10,540 nt of DNA from an uncultured Microbacterium sp. (GTDB lineage: Bacteria; Actinomycetota; Actinomycetes; Actinomycetales; Microbacteriaceae): NCBI GenBank assembly GCA_947647645.1, contig CANSLE010000059.1, positions 1 through 10,540 of the forward strand. The letters are read 5' to 3'. Below the pieces are notes generated by a model that was given only the letters and a program-made list of their open reading frames with translations, was not told the DNA's origin and made no database searches. Positions 5,912 to 10,540 of this stretch are shown here, piece after piece. The stretch's first letter is position 1; every line of letters starts with the position of its first letter. A program made the translations under genes and the position numbers.

Positions 5912-8038
5912 GTGACCCGAGACCTCGCCTCCACGCCGCCGTCCGCCCCCGCCCGCCCCACGATCCGCCGGCACCACGGCGATGAGGTGCGCGACGACTA
6001 CGAGTGGCTCCGGGCGAAGGAGGATGCCGAGGTCATCGCGCACCTCGGCGCAGAGAACGCATACACCGAGGCGCGCACGGCGCACCTCGCGGGCCTGCGT
6101 CAGCGCATCTTCGACGAGATCAAGGCGCGCACGCTCGAGACCGACCTGTCGGTTCCGACGCGACAGGGCTCCTGGTGGTACTACGGACGCACCGTCGAGG
6201 GCAAGCAATACGGCATCCAGTGCCGCGCCCCGCTGGCGGGGCCCGACGATTGGACGCCGCCTGTCCTCACCCCCGGCGTCGATGTGCCGGGGGAGATCGT
6301 CCTGCTCGACGGCAACGTGGAGGCGGACGGCCACGAGTTCTTCTCACTGGGCAGCTTCGACGTCAGCACCGACGGCTCACTGCTGCTGTACGGCGTCGAT
6401 GTCGAGGGCGACGAGCGCTACACGCTGCGCATCCGCGACCTCGCCACCGGAGAGGACCTCGCCGACATCGTCGAGAACACCTCCGCGGGCGCCTCGTTCT
6501 CCCCCGACGCTCGCCACGTCGTGTACACCACCGTCGACGACGCCTGGCGTCCGGACACGGTGTGGCTGCACGACGTCGGCACCGACGCCGCGTCCGACGT
6601 CCGTCTCTTCCACGAACCGGACGAGCGCTACTGGGTCGGGGCCGGATTCACCCGCAGCGAGAAGTACCTGGTGATCGAGGCGGGCTCCTCCATCACCAGC
6701 GAGGAGTACCTCGTGGATGCCGCGGAGCTGAGCGCCCCCGGCGGCGTCGAGCCGCGATCGATCTGGCCGCGTCGGGAGGGCGTCGAATATTCCGCGACCC
6801 ACGCCGTCATCGACGGCGAGGACGTGCTGTACATCGTCCACAACGAGGACGCACTCGACTTCGAGCTCGTGAGGGTCGCGGCATCCGACCCGCAGGGTGC
6901 CCGCGAGGTGGTGCTCCCCCACACGCCGGGGCGTCGCCTGCTGGACGTGTCGGCGTTCCGCGACTGGGCAGTCGTGTCCTACCGCCGCGAGGGCCTGTCG
7001 CGGATGGGCATCCTCGACTACCGCAGCGGCGACGTCACGGAAATCGGCTTCGCGGAGGAGCTCTACACGGCCGGTCCTGCCGGAAATCCCGAGTGGGCCC
7101 CGCCGGTGGTGCGCCTCGGCTTCGGGTCCTTCCTCACCCCCGGCACGGTCTACGACTATGTGGTCGCCACGGGTGAGCTCCTGCTGCGCAAGCGCCAGCC
7201 GGTGCTCGGCGGCTACGACCCCGAGGAGTACGGTCAGCGCCGCGAGTGGGTCACGGCATCCGACGGCACCCGGGTGCCCGTCTCGCTCGTCTGGAAGCGC
7301 TCGTTCGGCGAACCGGGCGACGCGCCGCGGCCCGTACATCTCTACGGCTACGGATCGTACGAGCACTCGATCGAGCCGGGCTTCTCGGTCGCGCGGCTGT
7401 CGATGCTCGACCGCGGGGTCGTCTTCGCGGTGGCGCACGTGCGCGGCGGCGGGGAGCTCGGCCGCCAGTGGTACGAGGACGGCAAGCTGCAGCACAAGCG
7501 CAACACGTTCACGGACTTCGTCGCCGTCGCACAGCACCTCGTCGACGCAGGCGTCACCGTTCCCGCCCGACTGGTGGCCGAGGGGGGATCGGCCGGTGGC
7601 CTGCTCATGGGCGCGGTGGCGAACCTCGCCCCCGCGCTGTTCGCCGGCATCCTCGCCGATGTGCCGTTCGTCGACGCGCTGACGACGATCCTCGACCCGT
7701 CGCTGCCGCTCACCGTCATCGAGTGGGACGAGTGGGGCGACCCGCTGCACGACGCCGAGGTGTACGCCTACATGAAGTCGTACACGCCGTACGAGAATGT
7801 GCGCGACGGGGTGGAGTACCCGCGCATCCTCGCCACGACCTCCCTCAACGACACACGCGTGTACTACGTCGAGCCCGCCAAGTGGGTGGCGCGCCTGCGC
7901 GAGGTCGGGGCCGACGCCCTGCTCAAGTGCGAGATGGTCGCCGGCCACGGCGGCGTCTCGGGGCGCTACAACTCCTGGCACCAGCGGGCGTTCGAGCTGG
8001 CCTGGCTGCTGGACGTGCTCGGCCTCGCGCGCGACTGA
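5912..8038 (+). CDS. ptrB: Oligopeptidase B-type S9 serine peptidase
   Basis: A 708-residue cytoplasmic serine peptidase of family S9A that cuts short peptides, in oligopeptidase B after Arg or Lys. The start PTIRRHHGDEVRDDYEWLRAKED (about 16-38) is typical of the family. A beta-propeller gate covers roughly 75-420 and an alpha/beta-hydrolase domain roughly 430-708. The catalytic triad is complete: Ser560 in GGSAGG, Asp647 in LNDTRVYY and His679 in GHGGVSGR. PLTVIEWDEWGDP lies in the acidic segment that in oligopeptidase B (EWEEWGNP-like) contributes to basic-residue preference, and VEPAKWVARLRE also fits this group rather than prolyl endopeptidase. GTG 5912 is chosen because conserved sequence begins within 16 residues and no upstream in-frame start exists; a leaderless message is likely. 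It is divergent from pit and convergent with pfkA. The symbol rests on these motifs. Confidence 0.9.
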   Translation: MTRDLASTPPSAPARPTIRRHHGDEVRDDYEWLRAKEDAEVIAHLGAENAYTEARTAHLAGLRQRIFDEIKARTLETDLSVPTRQGSWWYYGRTVEGKQYGIQCRAPLAGPDDWTPPVLTPGVDVPGEIVLLDGNVEADGHEFFSLGSFDVSTDGSLLLYGVDVEGDERYTLRIRDLATGEDLADIVENTSAGASFSPDARHVVYTTVDDAWRPDTVWLHDVGTDAASDVRLFHEPDERYWVGAGFTRSEKYLVIEAGSSITSEEYLVDAAELSAPGGVEPRSIWPRREGVEYSATHAVIDGEDVLYIVHNEDALDFELVRVAASDPQGAREVVLPHTPGRRLLDVSAFRDWAVVSYRREGLSRMGILDYRSGDVTEIGFAEELYTAGPAGNPEWAPPVVRLGFGSFLTPGTVYDYVVATGELLLRKRQPVLGGYDPEEYGQRREWVTASDGTRVPVSLVWKRSFGEPGDAPRPVHLYGYGSYEHSIEPGFSVARLSMLDRGVVFAVAHVRGGGELGRQWYEDGKLQHKRNTFTDFVAVAQHLVDAGVTVPARLVAEGGSAGGLLMGAVANLAPALFAGILADVPFVDALTTILDPSLPLTVIEWDEWGDPLHDAEVYAYMKSYTPYENVRDGVEYPRILATTSLNDTRVYYVEPAKWVARLREVGADALLKCEMVAGHGGVSGRYNSWHQRAFELAWLLDVLGLARD

Positions 8039-8046
8039 GGCGGGAC

Positions 8047-8091
8047 GGCCCAGAACAGGCGGACGCGGAGCGGGATCGCCTGTTCTGGGCC
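8047..8091. terminator. Bidirectional hairpin between convergent ptrB-type gene and pfkA
   Basis: GGCCCAGAACAGGCG (8047-8061) and CGCCTGTTCTGGGCC (8077-8091) form a perfect 15-bp stem with a 15-nt loop. The hairpin starts 8 bp after the oligopeptidase stop and lies 22 bp beyond the pfkA stop, so it can end transcription from both sides. No T-tract follows on either strand, as is common for terminators in GC-rich actinobacteria; the stem may also protect mRNA 3' ends. Confidence 0.85.
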
Positions 8092-8113
8092 ATCGGCCGG
8101 CCCGCGGGTCCGA

Positions 8114-9142
8114 TCAACCGAAGAGGGCGGCGGCCTCTTCGTAGCGGTAGATCGGGACGGTGTTCAGCTCGCCGAGAGCCTCCGCGAACGGGACGCGGAC
8201 GATGTCGGTCCCCCTCAGCGACACCATCTGGCCCCACGCCTGCTCGTAGACCGAGTCGGCGGCGTGCAGGCCCAGGCGGGTCGCGAGCACGCGGTCGAAG
8301 CCGGACGGCGATCCGCCGCGCTGGATGTGGCCGAGCACCGTCGCGCGCGTCTCGATACCGGTCAGGCGCTCGATCTCCGGGGCGAGGACTTCGCCGATGC
8401 CGCCGAGGCGCGGACGGTTGAACGCGTCCATACCCTTGTCGCTGAACGCCTCGTCCATGCCCTTGAGCGTGAAGCCCTCCGAGACGACGACAAGGGGAGC
8501 GCGCCCGCGGTCGTGGGCCTTCTGGACCTGGGCGGCGACCTCGTCGATCGACATCGGCACCTCGGGGATGCAGATGACGTGCGCGCCCGCGGCGATGCCC
8601 GAGTGCAGGGCGATCCAGCCGACGTGGCGACCCATGACCTCGGCGACCATGCAGCGCTGGTGGGAGTCGCCGGTGGTGCGCAGACGGTCCATCGCGTCGG
8701 TGGCGATGTTGACGGCCGTGTCGAAGCCGAACGAGTAGTCGGTCGCCCGCAGGTCGTTGTCGATCGTCTTCGGCACGCCCATGACGTTGATGCCGTCGTT
8801 CCACAGACGGTTGGCAGCCGCGAGGGTGCCCTCTCCGCCGATGGCGATGATGCCGTCGATGTGGTGGCCGTAGAGCGTCTTCGCGATATTCTCCGCCCCG
8901 CCGCGGGGTCCCTCGTACGGGTTGGTGCGGCTCGTGCCGAGGATGGTGCCGCCGACCTTGGACAGCCCCTTCACCTCGTGCCGGGTGAGCGGGAAGAAGT
9001 CGCCGTCGACGACGCCACGCCAACCGTCGCGGATGCCGACGAACTCGATGTTGTAGTTCGTCGTGCCCTTGAGGACGACACCGCGGATGACCGCGTTGAG
9101 TCCGGGGCAGTCCCCGCCGCTGGTGAGGATACCGATCTTCAT
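8114..9142 (-). CDS. pfkA: 6-phosphofructokinase, probably ATP-dependent (actinobacterial group III type)
   Basis: A 342-residue cytoplasmic glycolytic kinase that phosphorylates fructose 6-phosphate to fructose 1,6-bisphosphate. Visible motifs: GILTSGGDCPGLNAVIRG (4-21, phosphoryl-donor loop), GGEGTLAA (102-109), PKTIDNDL (124-131, catalytic Asp128), VMGRHVGWIAL (169-179), SEGF near 221 and HIQRGGSPS. Gly105 matches E. coli Gly104, which allows ATP; pyrophosphate enzymes carry Asp there. Lys125, in place of E. coli Gly124, is otherwise typical of pyrophosphate enzymes. This mixed pattern is what ATP-dependent enzymes of Streptomyces and mycobacteria show, so ATP is the likely donor. ATG 9142 has a strong Shine-Dalgarno, AAAGGAT (plus 9149-9155), 6 nt upstream. 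It ends facing the oligopeptidase across a shared hairpin; the helicase upstream has no evident link. Confidence 0.95.
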   Translation of the reverse strand: MKIGILTSGGDCPGLNAVIRGVVLKGTTNYNIEFVGIRDGWRGVVDGDFFPLTRHEVKGLSKVGGTILGTSRTNPYEGPRGGAENIAKTLYGHHIDGIIAIGGEGTLAAANRLWNDGINVMGVPKTIDNDLRATDYSFGFDTAVNIATDAMDRLRTTGDSHQRCMVAEVMGRHVGWIALHSGIAAGAHVICIPEVPMSIDEVAAQVQKAHDRGRAPLVVVSEGFTLKGMDEAFSDKGMDAFNRPRLGGIGEVLAPEIERLTGIETRATVLGHIQRGGSPSGFDRVLATRLGLHAADSVYEQAWGQMVSLRGTDIVRVPFAEALGELNTVPIYRYEEAAALFG

Positions 9143-9194
9143 GTGGAGATCCTTTGGTGATTCGGGATGTGGTTCGGCGACGCTGCCTTCTTCG

Positions 9195-9200
9195 ACACTA
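9195..9200 (-). promoter_or_regulatory. Possible pfkA -10 box in the 113-bp gap after the helicase
   Basis: The minus strand reads TAGTGT here, a TANNNT match that would place the transcript start near 9188 with a leader of about 46 nt holding the pfkA Shine-Dalgarno. No -35 hexamer is convincing. The rest of the gap (9143-9255) shows only GC-rich short complementarity around 9203-9216 (a possible weak helicase terminator) and no gene that I can support. Confidence 0.25.
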
Positions 9201-9255
9201 TCGCCGGACCGGCGGCGGATGCCACTGCCGTCGCCGTCGATAATCCCGGCCCGCC

Positions 9256-10540
9256 TCAGGCGGCTCCGAGGGCCTCACGGAGCAGGTGCATCAGGGCCGA
9301 TAGCTGCACCGAGTCACTCGAGGTCGGGTCGACCTGGGCCCCGTCGAGCGCACGCTGGGCGAGGCCCTGCTTGGCGTCGATGAGCTCCGCGATCTTCGTG
9401 TCGATCGTGTGCGCCGCGATGATCCGCCACGCCGTGACCGGCTCGTCCTGACCGATGCGATGCACGCGGTCGATCGCCTGCGTCTGTTCGGCGGCCGTCC
9501 ACGACAACTCAGCGAGGACGACGTTGGACGCCGCCTGCATGTTGAGACCGACGCCGGCGGCGGTGAGCGAGCAGACCGCGACGGCCACGTCGGGATCGGT
9601 GTTGAACGCGTCGATCGCGAGCTGCCGGGCGGATGTCGACTGGTCGCCGCGGATGGAGATGGTCCGCAGCCCGGATGCCGCGAAATGCGCCTCCGCGGCA
9701 TCCATGACGTCGATGTGCTTCGCGAAGAACACGACTTTGCCGACCGAGCGCTGCAGCTGCACGGCATAGTCCGCCGCGAGGTGCGCCTTGGCCTGGCCGA
9801 TCTTGCGCACCATGGTGAAGACGTTGTCGGCGCCGGCACCGGCGGACTTCGCGTCCTCGAGCTCGCCGTGGGCGACGAGGCGCACGATGTCCTCGTCCAC
9901 CTCGCCGATGCGCACCTTGTCGCCGCGCGCCTCGATGATGCGCCGGTATTTGGCGGCCAGGCGCGCACCGAGCTCGCGCTCGGCCTCGCGGATGGAACGG
10001 CCGAACTCGTCATCCAGCTCCACGGGCAGATCGGCGACGAGCTTGTCGGGCAGGTCGGCGGCGACATCCTTCTTCTTGCGACGGACGATGCCCATCGAGA
10101 TGACGGCCTCGCGCGCCTCCGGGTAGAACGCCTTGTCGGCGGGCGTGAAGCCCGTGGCGTCGAGCTTCTCCATGAGCTCGGGACCCGGCTTCTCGCCGTT
10201 GGTCCAGCCGAGGAAGCGCCAGATCGCATCGAAGTCCTCGACGTCGTTGATCAGGGGCGTCCCGGTCAGCGCCAGCATGAGGGGGTTGCGCACCTGCTCG
10301 CGGATGCGGCCGCCGAGGGCGAGCACGTTCTGGGAGCGCTGCGAGGTGAGGTTCTTGATGAAGTGCGCCTCGTCGACCACCATGCCCTGCAGCCCCAGCG
10401 ATCCGAGCCAGGACAGGTGCCGGTCGAGCACTTCGTAGTTCACGATGAAGACGTCGGCGAACGCGTCGACGGTGTCCCCGTCGCCGTGGATCACGGTGGC
10501 GCGGCGCTGCGGCGTCCACCGCTCGACCTCACGCGCCCAG
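9256..10540 (-). CDS. SNF2-family DNA helicase/ATPase, N-terminus beyond the window
   Basis: The last 427 residues of a SNF2-type, superfamily 2 double-stranded DNA translocase. The reading frame is open to the right edge; the GTG at 10494 is an internal Val, because the 15 codons before it (WAREVERWTPQRRATV) continue typical SNF2 sequence. Visible motifs: VVDEAHFIKN (motif II, Asp-Glu-Ala-His at 10374-10363), LALTGTPLIN (III), a second RecA-like lobe with VGKVVFFAKHIDVMDAAEAH (IV region), VAVCSLTAAGVGLNMQAAS (V) and QAIDRVHRIGQ (VI, near 9480-9448). The C-terminal lobe resembles SMARCAL1-like bacterial proteins. Motif I (Walker A) and any N-terminal domain are outside the window. The role is probably ATP-driven remodelling or strand annealing on DNA; no phage-defence partners are visible. 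It lies 113 bp upstream of pfkA. Confidence 0.93.
   Translation of the reverse strand, partial: WAREVERWTPQRRATVIHGDGDTVDAFADVFIVNYEVLDRHLSWLGSLGLQGMVVDEAHFIKNLTSQRSQNVLALGGRIREQVRNPLMLALTGTPLINDVEDFDAIWRFLGWTNGEKPGPELMEKLDATGFTPADKAFYPEAREAVISMGIVRRKKKDVAADLPDKLVADLPVELDDEFGRSIREAERELGARLAAKYRRIIEARGDKVRIGEVDEDIVRLVAHGELEDAKSAGAGADNVFTMVRKIGQAKAHLAADYAVQLQRSVGKVVFFAKHIDVMDAAEAHFAASGLRTISIRGDQSTSARQLAIDAFNTDPDVAVAVCSLTAAGVGLNMQAASNVVLAELSWTAAEQTQAIDRVHRIGQDEPVTAWRIIAAHTIDTKIAELIDAKQGLAQRALDGAQVDPTSSDSVQLSALMHLLREALGAA

Noticed and set aside
4491..5915. Plus-strand open frame of 474 codons opposite pit
   Set aside because: It is a low-complexity Arg/Asp/Glu/Gly-rich shadow frame of a gene with unmistakable PiT motifs.
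6377..7981. Minus-strand open frame of 534 codons inside the oligopeptidase
   Set aside because: Antisense shadow; no family motif, while the plus strand carries a complete catalytic triad.
8264..9160. Plus-strand open frame of 298 codons opposite pfkA
   Set aside because: Antisense shadow of a full-length phosphofructokinase with a strong ribosome binding site.
9167..9451. Possible small plus-strand gene crossing the pfkA-helicase gap
   Set aside because: Most of it is antisense to the helicase C-terminus, it has no clear ribosome binding site, and the peptide has no recognisable features.
9256..10540. SNF2 helicase as part of a phage-defence island such as DISARM or a Zorya-like system
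   Set aside because: The visible neighbours are housekeeping genes (pfkA, peptidase), there is no methylase, nuclease or mobile element in view, and bacterial SNF2 proteins of this type are common chromosomal genes. The region beyond the right edge cannot be judged.

Overview
This is an ordinary chromosomal stretch from a high-GC actinobacterium. By eye the base composition is near 70% GC, codons favour G or C at the third position, several starts look leaderless, and candidate -10 boxes have the TANNNT form. The overall style suggests Microbacteriaceae (Microbacterium or a relative), but that assignment is inference without a search. I see no mobile element, CRISPR array, rRNA or tRNA.

Layout. 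A long minus-strand block runs leftward from about 5735 to the left edge: the PiT-family phosphate permease (5735-4452), a small two-helix membrane protein starting on its stop codon (4452-4120), a CpdA/Icc-like metallophosphoesterase (4064-3159), a MerR-family regulator overlapping an aldo/keto reductase by 4 nt (3114-2719 and 2722-1739), aspartate ammonia-lyase aspA (1619-126), and the first 26 codons of a proline-rich protein (79-1). Divergent from the permease is an oligopeptidase B-type S9 peptidase (5912-8038, plus strand). It converges on pfkA (9142-8114, minus), and a perfect 15-bp-stem hairpin lies between their 3' ends. A SNF2-family helicase (minus, 9256 to the right edge) lacks its N-terminus because of the window edge.

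How the genes fit together. Two pairs look functionally linked. PiT and the small membrane protein are translationally coupled, and the PiT upstream region holds two tandem 11-bp units like actinobacterial PHO boxes, so phosphate control is plausible. MerR and the aldo/keto reductase are coupled, and their promoter has a perfect palindrome in a 19-bp spacer, the classic MerR arrangement; transcription seems to begin at or next to the regulator's start codon. The remaining genes are core metabolism or maintenance (aspartate to fumarate, fructose-6-phosphate phosphorylation, peptide turnover, DNA remodelling) placed side by side without an obvious shared pathway.

No previously undescribed multi-gene system is evident. 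The observations most worth a second look are regulatory or compositional: the PHO-box-like repeat, the MerR operator with a leaderless start, three genes whose start codon sits 6-7 nt after a TANNNT hexamer, and an apparent strong excess of the heptamer GGATGCC/GGCATCC across genes and gaps.
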